From Cryobacterium aureum (GTDB lineage: Bacteria; Actinomycetota; Actinomycetes; Actinomycetales; Microbacteriaceae), in assembly GCF_002954245.1 (NCBI RefSeq), contig NZ_PPTG01000009.1:248001-312000 (forward strand): a DNA stretch of 64,000 bases, given 5' to 3'. The notes under the pieces are model-generated. The model had not been told where the DNA came from. It saw nothing but the letters and a program-made list of their open reading frames with translations, and ran no database searches. A program made the translations under genes and the position numbers. Shown in pieces: positions 24,556 to 32,567 of the stretch. Each line of letters begins with the position of its first letter. Positions within the stretch are counted from its first letter, which is position 1.

Positions 24556-26781
24556 CTATGCGTCACCGAGCGGCGCGTCCCCCACCAGATACAGCCGCTG
24601 CGTCGCCCGGGTCATTGCGACGTAGAGCGCGCCGGCTCCACGCTCGGAGGCCGCGAGAATGGCAGCCGGGTCAACGACGATGACCGCGTCGAACTCCAAC
24701 CCCTTGGCATCCTGCGGGGTGAGCAGCGCAATCTCGCGGCTGAGGCCAAGCGCCCCGACGCCGAGCAGATCGCCGAATTCAGCGCGCAGGGTGGATTCAA
24801 GGTCGTCGAGAGCGGCGTCGACGACGATCACGGCGAGGGTGCCGCCGGCGCCGAGGGCCAGATCGCGGCGCACCGCGACCGCGGCATCCGCTACCGTTTC
24901 GACCGGCCACTCGCTCGACCGCACCGTACGGGACGGCGTAATCGGCAACCGGTGCGACATCGCGACAGTCTCGGCCGCCGTAGCGATCTGACTCGGCGTG
25001 CGATAGTTCACGGTCAATTCTTCGAGCCGCCAGCGGTCGGCCTCCGGCGAGCCTTCAAGTACCGGTTGCAACGCCTCTTTCCAGCTGGCAGATGCCGCGG
25101 CGCTCGCCGCCTGCGCGATGTCACCGACAATCGTGAACGACCGGCGCGGACCGCGCCGCAACACCAGCCGCCACTGCATCGGCGAGAGTTCCTGCGCTTC
25201 GTCGATGACGACGTGTCCGAAGGTCCAGCTGCGATCTCGCGCCGCACGCTCACTGGTCGTGGCGCGTTCGTCGAGTTCGGCGCTGCGCGCGGCGAGGTCC
25301 TTCGCGTTGACCAGACCCTTCACCTGCATGTTCTCAATGGCCGTTTCGGCGTTCTCCACGTCGCGCTTGCGCTGCTCTTTGACCGCACGCTTCTTCGCCT
25401 GGTCGACCGCGTTATATTCACCGAGCAGCTCCGCCGCCTCATCGAGCAGCGGAATATCGGCGATCGTGAACTCGGCGTCCCGCGGCCGCGCCAGCAGTTT
25501 GCGCTGCGCGAACCGCCAGCGGGGGGTGAGTTCCTCCAGCCACTGCGGCCGCGCATAGAGGTCCTGCAGCAGTTTTTGCGGCGTCAACGGCAGCCAGGCG
25601 GTGTTCAGGGCGACCCGAACATCATCGGCCAGACGCAGGTCTTCGCGCAGCATCGGCAGGTCGGTGTCGTCCATCGACCGGCCCTGCTTCTGCAACTGCT
25701 CAAGCCACACCCGGGAGAGCGCGTTGATAGCGGTCTTCACAAAAGTGACTCTGGCCTCGTTGTGGGTCTTACCGGTGCCGCGAGCGCGTGCGATCGCATT
25801 GGCGACAAGCTCGGGCTGCAGCACGATGCGGTCGCCGTTCACCACCAGCTGCTGCGGGGCCGAAGGGGTGCGCTGCCGTGAATGCACGGCCCGCGCGATG
25901 AGGTCGGCCATGAACGCCTGACCTTTGAGGGCCGCGACGGCCGGGGCATCCGTTTTGGTGGCTTCGATGCCGGGAAAGAGCTGGCCGACGGTGTTGAGCA
26001 CGACGCCGGTTTCACCGAGCGACGGCAGCACCGCCTCGATGTACTGCAGAAAGGAACGCGACGGGCCGATGATGAGTACGCCACTGTCGCGCAGCCGATC
26101 CCGGTGCGTGTAGAGCAGGTAGGCGGCACGGTGCAGCGCCACGGCGGTCTTGCCGGTGCCTGGACCACCCTGCACGACGAGAACACCGGCCAGCTCCGAG
26201 CGGATGATGCGGTCCTGCTCCGCCTGGATGGTCGAGACGATATCGGACATGTGCCCAGTGCGCTGCGCGGTGAGCGCTGCGAGCAGGGCACCCTCGCCCT
26301 GGTGCGTGGCGGCCGACGGGTCGGCAAGCAGGGCCGCGTCGAGGATCTCGTCTTCGATGCGGATGATGCTGCGTCCTTTGGAGAGCAGGTGGCGGCGGGC
26401 TCTGGCGCCGAGCGGCGTGGCGGCGGTGGCCTGGTAGAAGGCGCTCGCTTGCGGCACTCGCCAGTCCAGCAGCAGCGGCTTGTGGTCTTCGTCGCGCAGA
26501 CCGACCCGGCCGATGTAGCGGTAGACCGAGTCGCCGGAGTCATCGGGCATGGTTTCCAGCCGGCCGAAGGCAAGTCGGTCGTCGACCTCGCGCAATTGCA
26601 CGATACGGTCCTCGTAGAGGCGCGCGAAGGTGTCGCGTTCGCTGCGGGATTGGTGGTTACCGCCGACGTCCAAGCGGCGCACCGCTTTGAGCTGGCCTTC
26701 GGCCTCTTCCTGCAGCGCGTCGAGCCGCTCATACAGCGCCCGAACATAGTCCTGCTCTCGAACAAGCTCCTGGTCGATCAC
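24556..26781 (-). CDS. helD: HelD/HelR-type RNA polymerase-associated superfamily 1 helicase
   Basis: A 741-residue UvrD-like ATPase of the HelD/HelR class, which dissociates stalled or rifampicin-bound RNA polymerase. The N-terminal coiled-coil arm starts IDQELVREQDYVRALYERLDALQEE; the segment RYIGRVGLRDEDHKPLLLDWRVPQASAFYQATA is typical of HelD. Walker A is QGGPGTGKTAVALHR (204-218), motif II is VVIDEAQELSPMQWR, and C-terminal motifs include ALLTPQDAKGLEFDAVIVVDP and YVAMTRATQRLYLVG. The start is GTG 26781 with AAGGGG upstream. No typical rifamycin-associated element is visible upstream. Confidence 0.85.
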   Translation of the reverse strand: MIDQELVREQDYVRALYERLDALQEEAEGQLKAVRRLDVGGNHQSRSERDTFARLYEDRIVQLREVDDRLAFGRLETMPDDSGDSVYRYIGRVGLRDEDHKPLLLDWRVPQASAFYQATAATPLGARARRHLLSKGRSIIRIEDEILDAALLADPSAATHQGEGALLAALTAQRTGHMSDIVSTIQAEQDRIIRSELAGVLVVQGGPGTGKTAVALHRAAYLLYTHRDRLRDSGVLIIGPSRSFLQYIEAVLPSLGETGVVLNTVGQLFPGIEATKTDAPAVAALKGQAFMADLIARAVHSRQRTPSAPQQLVVNGDRIVLQPELVANAIARARGTGKTHNEARVTFVKTAINALSRVWLEQLQKQGRSMDDTDLPMLREDLRLADDVRVALNTAWLPLTPQKLLQDLYARPQWLEELTPRWRFAQRKLLARPRDAEFTIADIPLLDEAAELLGEYNAVDQAKKRAVKEQRKRDVENAETAIENMQVKGLVNAKDLAARSAELDERATTSERAARDRSWTFGHVVIDEAQELSPMQWRLVLRRGPRRSFTIVGDIAQAASAAASASWKEALQPVLEGSPEADRWRLEELTVNYRTPSQIATAAETVAMSHRLPITPSRTVRSSEWPVETVADAAVAVRRDLALGAGGTLAVIVVDAALDDLESTLRAEFGDLLGVGALGLSREIALLTPQDAKGLEFDAVIVVDPAAILAASERGAGALYVAMTRATQRLYLVGDAPLGDA

Positions 26782-26996
26782 GCACGCACCCCTTAAACCG
26801 AAGTCCCTAGTTTAGTCGCGGTCAGTGTGGGCTTGGCTGTGTGTATTGAGCCGCCCAGGAAGGCTCGGCCAGGCACGCTTCGTTCCGGTGCGGCCTTGAT
26901 CGGTGAACGCCATCTCGGCCGTCGTGCCGCGAGTGACGAGGACATCCCTCTGAGCCGGGGATCCTGCTCGTTGGTGGATACGGGCGCGTGGCCTTC

Positions 26997-27015
26997 CGGT
27001 CCAACTGTTGGACCG
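26997..27015. promoter_or_regulatory. 19-bp perfect palindrome
   Basis: CGGTCCAACTGTTGGACCG has 9-bp arms around a central T. It lies 216 bp upstream of helD and 261 bp upstream of the lipoprotein gene. It looks like an operator for a dimeric regulator such as TetR; no candidate regulator gene is intact nearby. Confidence 0.55.
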
Positions 27016-27021
27016 TACCGT

Positions 27022-27060
27022 TAAGCCCTCTTGACCGGGAATTTTATCGGACAGGGCTTA
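27022..27060. repeat. Imperfect long inverted repeat
   Basis: TAAGCCCT at 27022-27029 pairs with AGGGCTTA at 27053-27060. The pairing extends outward as CCGT/CGG with one bulge. The right arm GGCTTACGGG also resembles the 3' half of the dispersed repeat found further along. Confidence 0.45.
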
Positions 27061-27275
27061 CGGGAGTGATGCGGCCCCGAAACTCTGCGGATCACCTGCG
27101 GCGCTCCGTGCGTGTTTGAGTGTCCCGGTCACCGTCGCCCTTGCGGGCGGAGAGCCGCGGTACCGTCGATGACATGATTACCACCGCTTGACTTCGCCTT
27201 CGGCCTTGACGCCGTGCTGATGTGGGCCATCCCCCACGCAACAACATCCGGCCGACTTGTGGTTTGATCAACAAC

Positions 27276-28097
27276 GTGCGCCATTCCGTTTCGAACCGAC
27301 ACCGTCCGAGCACCGTCGCATGGTTGTCCCTCGCGGTGTGCGGCACGCTCACTGGTTGCGCGGGAGCAGTCCCGGCGTCGGACGCGGTGTCACAAGTGTC
27401 GGCGCGCAAGGCAGTCGCTAACGTCTCTCGGGGTCTCTACCGTGAGGGGACGGACGTGATCGATGACTATGCCCGCTGGGCTGACACCGACACCGAGAAA
27501 TCGACCGTAGTCGAGTTGATCGGCTACGAACCATATCCCGGCGCGATCCACGGCGAACCAGTTGGAGCGCTGCAGTTTCGTGCGACGATACAGCCCACCC
27601 CGAACGAAGGGCCGCACGTCGCTTGCTTTGAGTCGCAGTTCGATTTCTGGGGCGTCGCGACCGAGGAGCCCGGCGAATGGAGCGACGACACAGCGGTCGC
27701 CCACGACATCGCTTGCCCGCCGGACGCAAAGCGCATCCCCCCTCCGGTAGACACCCGCTTGGTTGACGTTGTTCCCGACGGAGCGGAGGCTCTCGTCGTC
27801 GAGGTGCTGACAAACGCGCCGTCCGCGGCATCCGCTGACGACATAGTCGCCGAGATCGTCAAGCGAATGCCGCAGCCGACCGGTGAGCGTCAGGTCGCGT
27901 TCGATCCCGAGGCGACGGTAGTCGACGGCGACATCGGCTTCGCGATGGGCGATGGGGACGACTGCCTGCTCGTGAAACGAGACGTCGACGGCGTGCAGGT
28001 GTTGCAGGTGCCCAAGATTCTGCTTCAGCCCGGAGAGCTCGGGTGCGCAGCCGGCACGGCGCTCCAGCCGGGCGACCAGCTACGGTCCCCCCACTGA
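27276..28097 (+). CDS. Putative secreted lipoprotein
   Basis: A 273-residue protein from GTG 27276. A basic N-terminus (RHSVSNRHRPSTVAW) leads into a hydrophobic stretch and the lipobox LTGC with Cys near residue 31, so lipid anchoring on the outer face of the membrane is expected. The mature part is acidic, with segments such as YARWADTDTEKSTVVELIGYEPYPG, but no family I recognise. Four Cys in the mature part could form disulfides. It is the first gene of the accessory stretch and ends 45 bp before a copy of the dispersed repeat. Confidence 0.7.
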   Translation: MRHSVSNRHRPSTVAWLSLAVCGTLTGCAGAVPASDAVSQVSARKAVANVSRGLYREGTDVIDDYARWADTDTEKSTVVELIGYEPYPGAIHGEPVGALQFRATIQPTPNEGPHVACFESQFDFWGVATEEPGEWSDDTAVAHDIACPPDAKRIPPPVDTRLVDVVPDGAEALVVEVLTNAPSAASADDIVAEIVKRMPQPTGERQVAFDPEATVVDGDIGFAMGDGDDCLLVKRDVDGVQVLQVPKILLQPGELGCAAGTALQPGDQLRSPH

Positions 28098-28141
28098 CCC
28101 AGAATCTGGGCGCCCGGCAATCGCCCCGATTGGCCGCGGAT

Positions 28142-28170
28142 CCGTCGCGCAGGGGGTTCCCCTTGTGGGC
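28142..28170 (+). repeat. Dispersed CCGTA...TACGG-type repeat, copy upstream of ANT(6)
   Basis: About 23 of 30 positions match the best copy (35105). The centre reads GCAGGGGGTTCCCCTTGTGG. It ends 43 bp before the nucleotidyltransferase start. Confidence 0.6.
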
Positions 28171-28212
28171 GGCCGCTGCTGCTGGGTGCGTACTCTGTGG
28201 AAAGCTGGAGGT

Positions 28213-29022
28213 GTGGAGTACGACAACGCAATCGACACGCTGATCGCCTGGGCGCAGAAGAGCGAGAACGTGCGCGCGATGGTGATGACTGGGTCCGCAG
28301 CCGCCCACGAGACGCACCCCCTGTCGGATCGCGATATCGAGATCTACGCCACGGACCCGACACCGCTCCTCGCAGACGATTCCTGGTGGGATCAACTTGG
28401 GGAGGTGCTCGTTGTCGAACGCTTGGCAACCCCCGGTTGGCACCCGGCCCGCTTGGTTTACTACATCGGGGGCAAGCTGGACCTGACCGTCATCAGGGCT
28501 GACGCGCTGCCGATGATCCGCCATGAGCGGCCTTTCACCTTCCTCGTGGACAAAGACGGTCTTTCCGGCTCACAGCACGTGGCTGCGGTGATGTCTTCCT
28601 TGCCCGACGAGGCGGCATTTCAGGAGCGACTGAACTGGGGGTACGCGGCCGCACTGATGTGCGCGAAGGCAATCGTCCGAGACGAGCCATGGTCATGCAA
28701 GATTCGAGACAGAGATCTGAAAGCGTCACTGCTGACCTTCATCGAGTGGGATCATTACGCGCGGCACGGACTTAACTACGACGTGCGCTTCCTGGGGTCC
28801 CGCATGCGGCAATGGATGGACGCCGACGTGCAGCAAGCGCTTGAACAGTGCTGGGCACATTTCGACGCGGTGGACTCTGCCAAGGCTTTGCGCGCTTCGA
28901 TCGCCTTGTTCGCCAGGCTTGGCAGGCGTCTCGCGGACGGCCTTGGTTTCCGGTCCTTCAACCACGAAAGCGTCCACCGCGAGATCGAAGTCATCCTCGC
29001 CATGCGTCCGGATGCCCGCTAG
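28213..29022 (+). CDS. Aminoglycoside 6-adenylyltransferase-like protein (ANT(6)/AadE family)
   Basis: A 269-residue nucleotidyltransferase that in its family transfers AMP to streptomycin. From GTG 28213 it reads VEYDNAIDTLIAWAQKSENVRAM. The nucleotidyltransferase signature is TGSAAAHETHPLSDRDIEIY, with metal-binding Asp39 and Asp41. Further family segments are HPARLVYYIGGKLDLTVI, CAKAIVRDEPWSCKIRDRDLKASLL and the C-terminal four-helix region. GTG 28186 is an alternative start. It is a single gene flanked on both sides by the dispersed repeat; the downstream copy overlaps its stop codon. Whether it confers resistance cannot be told. Confidence 0.85.
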   Translation: MEYDNAIDTLIAWAQKSENVRAMVMTGSAAAHETHPLSDRDIEIYATDPTPLLADDSWWDQLGEVLVVERLATPGWHPARLVYYIGGKLDLTVIRADALPMIRHERPFTFLVDKDGLSGSQHVAAVMSSLPDEAAFQERLNWGYAAALMCAKAIVRDEPWSCKIRDRDLKASLLTFIEWDHYARHGLNYDVRFLGSRMRQWMDADVQQALEQCWAHFDAVDSAKALRASIALFARLGRRLADGLGFRSFNHESVHREIEVILAMRPDAR

Positions 29023-29041
29023 GGGTTCCCCAAATGACACA
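29012..29041 (+). repeat. Dispersed repeat copy overlapping the ANT(6)-like stop codon
   Basis: The core reads CCCGCTAGGGGTTCCCCAAA. The TAG stop codon at 29020-29022 lies inside it. A second partial copy, GTCCGGCTTACGGGCAGC, follows at 29061-29078. Confidence 0.5.
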
Positions 29042-29153
29042 GCAGGATGTCGCGGTCGACGTCCGGCTTACGGGCAGCTCCTGCAGAATATCGACTCAGG
29101 CAGATGTTTCGGTCGATTTGTCACGTTATGGCCTTTCACTCACATGAGTAGGT

Positions 29154-29909
29154 ATGGACGAAATGACGGATGAGGTTGACGCACGCATTCGTGCGCTCGG
29201 GCAGTTGACGGCGCATGCTGGGGCGCAGGAAGCCGCGCGGGCCTTGGTCGTGGCGCTTGAAGCACCAGAAAATCGGCTGGCGGCGGCAAAGACACCTGCC
29301 CGGCAGCGGCGTGGGTTCACCCGACGTCGGTGGATCTGGACCGGGAGCCTCATTGCCCTGGCTGGCTTGGGGGTAGCGGTCCCGGCAGCCGCATTAAGCT
29401 CCTGGCTCGCGCGCACCGGCGAGTTTGGCGATCCCCAGACGAGTACCGAGGTGGACGAAACCGAGTGGATCCTGCTCGGTGCCGACGACGCACCCCAGGT
29501 GGTGGTCGAGGCGTACCCCGACTACCTGACCCTGCCGGATGGAGTTCCGGCAGAGGCAGCGATCGCCAACGTGTCCGGAATCTTCGACCGGCTCAACACC
29601 GAGTCCGCAGGACAAGGAATCTTCCAAGAAGGCTTGTTGACCCAAACGTATGAGGGTTTCGCGATCTGCGCGTGGACCGGAGATTGGCTCACCGCGCAAA
29701 ACGCCTCCGATTCTGCGCGCGAGCAACTCGCCGTCGACTGGCTGAGCGACACCGACAACTTTCGAACAACTGTGGCCAGTGATGGCGGCGGCGTCACGGA
29801 TCGCCTCCTGAGCTTTGCTGCGGGAGCGCGCGACGGCGACGTCACGTTGGTGGAGACTGCTTATACCGAGCAGAACTGCGACACGAGGCTGGGTGGGGGA
29901 GAACGATGA
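29154..29909 (+). CDS. Single-pass membrane protein, putative anti-sigma partner
   Basis: A 251-residue protein: a cytoplasmic part of about 60 residues (MDEMTDEVDARIRALGQLTAHAG...), one transmembrane helix (WTGSLIALAGLGVAVPAAAL, about 62-82), and an extracytoplasmic part of about 165 residues. This is the topology of anti-sigma factors, but no HxxxCxxC zinc motif is present. Its stop overlaps the ATG of the sigma-factor gene (ATGA), so the pair is cotranslated, in an order (partner first) opposite to most ECF operons. The anti-sigma role is inferred from context only. Confidence 0.6.
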   Translation: MDEMTDEVDARIRALGQLTAHAGAQEAARALVVALEAPENRLAAAKTPARQRRGFTRRRWIWTGSLIALAGLGVAVPAAALSSWLARTGEFGDPQTSTEVDETEWILLGADDAPQVVVEAYPDYLTLPDGVPAEAAIANVSGIFDRLNTESAGQGIFQEGLLTQTYEGFAICAWTGDWLTAQNASDSAREQLAVDWLSDTDNFRTTVASDGGGVTDRLLSFAAGARDGDVTLVETAYTEQNCDTRLGGGER

Positions 29910-30427
29910 ACTATGAATCCACGGCGGTCGCACTGTCGGAGGCCATTTCTGACGACGTGGAGAGCTTCATCCGGTCGATCGCGGATGAACTGCTCGGCTA
30001 TTTCGCCCGCCGCGTCGTTCCGCACGAGGACGCCGCCGATTGCCTCTCAGAGACCCTGCTGGTCCTCTGGCAGCGCAGCAATCGGCTTCCCGCGGAGCAC
30101 GGCGACCGGCGTGCGTGGAGTTACGGAATCGCCCACCGCGTCCTCGCGGCGCAGCGGAGAAATGGTTTGCGACAGCTCTCCTTGGCGACTCGACTGCGCG
30201 AAGAGCTGCAGTTTCGGCCACTGGCTTCTGAGTCCGGTGACGATGAAGCGATCACTGCGCTTGCGTCGCTTTCCGCACGCGATCGAGAACTGGTGACACT
30301 CGTGGTCTGGGAAAAGCTGACCATCGCGCAGGCGGCCACGGCCCTAGGCATCAAGGCAGAAGCGGCCCGGGCCCGATACTCCAGGGCACGCCGCAGCCTT
30401 CGCTTGCGCCTCAGCGCACCTGTCTAA
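29906..30427 (+). CDS. ECF-type RNA polymerase sigma factor
   Basis: A 173-residue sigma-70 family protein. Region 2 spans about 20-90: SIADELLGYFARRVVPHEDAADCLSETLLVLWQR, then the -10 recognition-like RRAWSYGIAHRVLAAQRR. Region 4 spans about 115-165: LASLSARDRELVTLVVWEKL, TIAQAATALGIKAEAARARYSRARRSLR, a normal helix-turn-helix. Length and region spacing fit ECF factors. It starts in the 4-nt ATGA overlap with the upstream membrane protein, its probable regulator. Target promoters are not evident; the lipoprotein gene 80 bp downstream is one candidate. Confidence 0.88.
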   Translation: MNYESTAVALSEAISDDVESFIRSIADELLGYFARRVVPHEDAADCLSETLLVLWQRSNRLPAEHGDRRAWSYGIAHRVLAAQRRNGLRQLSLATRLREELQFRPLASESGDDEAITALASLSARDRELVTLVVWEKLTIAQAATALGIKAEAARARYSRARRSLRLRLSAPV

Positions 30428-30506
30428 TACGCATATGTCAACCGCAGACACAAAGGCAGATGTGGCAGAGCCGCTCAGCCGTATAGGCTCGGAATGAGGT
30501 ACTCAA

Positions 30507-31004
30507 ATGGTGACAAACAGAACGACCCGGTTCGGCCTGATGGCCATAGCGTTTATCGGCGCCGCAACAGCACTGAGCGGATGTCAGGTCGCCTCAGCTG
30601 AAGAGACGGCCCTCGCTGACATATCCAGTCACCTCAATGAAATACGGGCCGCAGTCAACGACAAGCTCGTTACATTGGCGCCTGATGAGGCGTTCCGATT
30701 GGACCCGGCGGTGGTCCACGACCTTCGCGGTCTGACCGCAGACGAGCTACGCGGTGTCGGTGCCCCGTTCATATACGCGCTTGAACAGTCCCCTGACTAC
30801 CTGGGTGTTGACCTCCTAGTTGTCGGCACGGGTAACGAGGGCGGTTTCAGCAACGCAAATAGATCCTTCTACAGCTGCGTGCTAATCGAGGGAGTACCCG
30901 GTGTGGGCGAAAGCCAACTCGTCGACAGGGAATGCCCTCAGGAAATCATCGACGAGTATGTCTATAGCTATACGGCGGTGAAGCTCAGTCAACTTGACGT
31001 CTAA
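30507..31004 (+). CDS. Putative lipoprotein
   Basis: A 165-residue protein. The signal peptide VTNRTTRFGLMAIAFIGAATA ends in the lipobox LSGC (Cys26). The mature region (VASAEETALADISSHLNEIRAAV...) is mixed alpha/beta with Cys in SFYSCVLIEG and RECPQEI, and matches no family I know. It lies 80 bp downstream of the sigma factor gene and may depend on it. It resembles the other small lipoproteins of this stretch in length and acidity but not in sequence. Confidence 0.65.
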   Translation: MVTNRTTRFGLMAIAFIGAATALSGCQVASAEETALADISSHLNEIRAAVNDKLVTLAPDEAFRLDPAVVHDLRGLTADELRGVGAPFIYALEQSPDYLGVDLLVVGTGNEGGFSNANRSFYSCVLIEGVPGVGESQLVDRECPQEIIDEYVYSYTAVKLSQLDV

Positions 31005-31086
31005 GACGCGCGTCCGCGATCACCGGACAAAGGGTCCTTCGGGACAATAGTCATTGCTTCCGTACGGCAATCCTCTTTGGGGCAAT

Positions 31087-31115
31087 CGTCCCGTACGGGG
31101 TTCCGCTTACGCGGC
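31087..31115 (+). repeat. Dispersed repeat copy between two lipoprotein genes
   Basis: Central sequence CCCGTACGGGGTTCCGCTTA. An extra CCGTACGG half lies at 31070-31077. The gap 31005-31195 holds this copy and an imperfect hairpin (GTGAA...TTCAC, 31132-31151), but no gene. Confidence 0.65.
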
Positions 31116-31195
31116 ATCTCACCTCAGACGTGAACGTGATTGGGTTCACGCAATTCGTGTCCGCTGGCCGTCCCTGAATTGGACCGTGCCGATGG

Positions 31196-31636
31196 TCACG
31201 CGGCCGAGCAGCTGAACTGAAGCATCGCGCCATCGCTGTAGACGTAGTTCAGGCCCGTGAAGCCGTGCTCGCCTGCAAAGTCTGTACGCAACTCATGCCC
31301 GTCCGTGAACTGATACAGGGTACTGAACAGAACCTCGCCGGCTGTATCGGTTACGACGACGTTCACGACACGCCCCTCAGGTGCGTCTCCGACGAAGGTG
31401 ACCCCAAGCGTCATTGCGGGAAACGTCTGGGCTTCGGCCTGCCCGAACCCCTCAACTCGTGGAACAGCCAAAGTTTCCGAGAGAGCGCCCGCCATCGTCG
31501 CCGCATCAGGGCGGTACTGGGTAGCGCAGGTCAGCGAGGCGGGGAGGCTAGCTGTGCTTGAGCAGCTGACCAAGCCAGCGCACACGATGCCGGATAGGAG
31601 GAAGTCGCCTATGCGACGTTTCCCCCAGTCACTCAT
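31196..31636 (-). CDS. Putative lipoprotein
   Basis: A 146-residue protein from ATG 31636 (MSDWGKRRIGDFLLSGIVCAGLVSCSS). The lipobox-like LVSC places the lipidated Cys at 25. The mature domain (TCATQYRPDAATMAGALSETLAVPRVEGF..., VTFVGDAPEGRVVNVVVTDTAGEVLFSTLYQ) looks like a small beta-sandwich; a C-terminal FSCSAA could pair with TCATQ. Family unknown. It faces the opposite direction to its neighbours. A longer frame to 31723 would mask the signal peptide and is rejected. Confidence 0.65.
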   Translation of the reverse strand: MSDWGKRRIGDFLLSGIVCAGLVSCSSTASLPASLTCATQYRPDAATMAGALSETLAVPRVEGFGQAEAQTFPAMTLGVTFVGDAPEGRVVNVVVTDTAGEVLFSTLYQFTDGHELRTDFAGEHGFTGLNYVYSDGAMLQFSCSAA

Positions 31637-31789
31637 GCTCACATCGTAGGCGCAATCGTTCGACGGGCCATGGCGCACCCATGCCAAAAGGACAATCGCT
31701 GTCGCATTTGGCGTTCCGATCACGGAGCGCTTTACCGCCAGGAGAGTGTGCAGAGCTCAGAAGCGGAAAGGATCAGTGAGAATAGGGCC

Positions 31790-32401
31790 ATGCCACACCC
31801 GAACGACATCGTGACGTTTCACGAACCACCTGTTCCCGAAGGGCAATCCCCCTATGTTTCTGGCGCCGGACCATCACTGGATTTCGACATAGTCGACTGG
31901 AGTGTTGCATGGCCCGGGCAGTTCCAATTACTCGCCAAGGAGATCGAGGATGCTCTGGGCTGGCGCGCGCTGGTCATCGAACATGTTGGTTCGACTTCCG
32001 TTCCGGGCCTCCCCGCCAAACCGATTATTGACATTGACCTGATCGTCGCCGACCCAAACGATGAGGCGTCATACGTTCCGGCACTTGAACGTGCCGATTT
32101 CGAACTACGGGTTCGGAAACCTTGGTGGTTTGGACATCGCGTCCTGCGCCACTTGGAGCCGGCTTGCCATCTGCACGTCTTTGGCTATGACAGTCCCGAG
32201 GTAATCAAGCATCGAATCTTCCGCGACTGGCTTCGTGCCAATCCAGATGATCGCGTTCTCTACGCAGATACCAAGCGTGAAGCGGCAGCTTTGTCACGGG
32301 CCGCCGGCGAACATTCCATGCAGTACAACGCCCGCAAGGAACTCGTCATCAAAGAGATTTACTGTAAAGCGTTCATCGCCACAGGTTTACTCAAGGCTTA
32401 G
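31790..32401 (+). CDS. GrpB-family nucleotidyltransferase-fold protein
   Basis: A 203-residue member of the GrpB/UPF0157 family, which shares the nucleotidyltransferase fold; its substrate is unknown. The diagnostic block IEHVGSTSVPGLPAKPIIDIDLIV spans about residues 63-86 with the Asp residues of the active site. Later segments are PWWFGHRVLRHLEPACHLHVFGYDSPEV, RIFRDWLRANPDDRVLYADTKREAA and the final YNARKELVIKEIYCKA. ATG 31790 is the start that opens the conserved N-terminus. It is a single gene with a dispersed repeat 20 bp after its stop. Confidence 0.9.
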   Translation: MPHPNDIVTFHEPPVPEGQSPYVSGAGPSLDFDIVDWSVAWPGQFQLLAKEIEDALGWRALVIEHVGSTSVPGLPAKPIIDIDLIVADPNDEASYVPALERADFELRVRKPWWFGHRVLRHLEPACHLHVFGYDSPEVIKHRIFRDWLRANPDDRVLYADTKREAAALSRAAGEHSMQYNARKELVIKEIYCKAFIATGLLKA

Positions 32402-32420
32402 GAACTACTAAAGGGACGCG

Positions 32421-32450
32421 CCGTCCCGCAAAGCGTTCGGCTTACGGGCA
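32421..32450 (+). repeat. Dispersed repeat copy between GrpB and the S51-like gene
   Basis: Starts CCGTCCCGCAAAGCG and ends TTCGGCTTACGGGCA; about 24 of 30 positions match the best copy. Confidence 0.7.
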
Positions 32451-32567
32451 GTGACCAAGCCGATTCCGGTCGCTGGCTCCGGTCGAATTCCTCACCTACG
32501 ACGAGCTAGCGGTCGCGGGTTCCTCGTTTGCGTCCCAGCATGTGTCGCCACCGATAAGTTGGCAGCC

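Larger units (their letters stand above)
26782..27275. other. 494-bp intergenic region with palindromes and a possible TetR remnant
   Basis: No intact gene is visible. It contains a 19-bp perfect palindrome (26997-27015) and an inverted repeat TAAGCCCT/AGGGCTTA (27022-27060). At 27174-27255, the start MITTA followed after a +1 shift by DFAFGLDAVL recalls the C-terminus of a TetR regulator, but this is too short to be sure. Confidence 0.5.

Noticed and set aside
26782..26900. Rifamycin-associated element upstream of helD
   Set aside because: No inverted GGGGCTTGC-type 19-bp element could be found in the leader.
27174..27255. TetR-family pseudogene
   Set aside because: Only about 15 residues look TetR-like after an assumed frameshift; too short to annotate.
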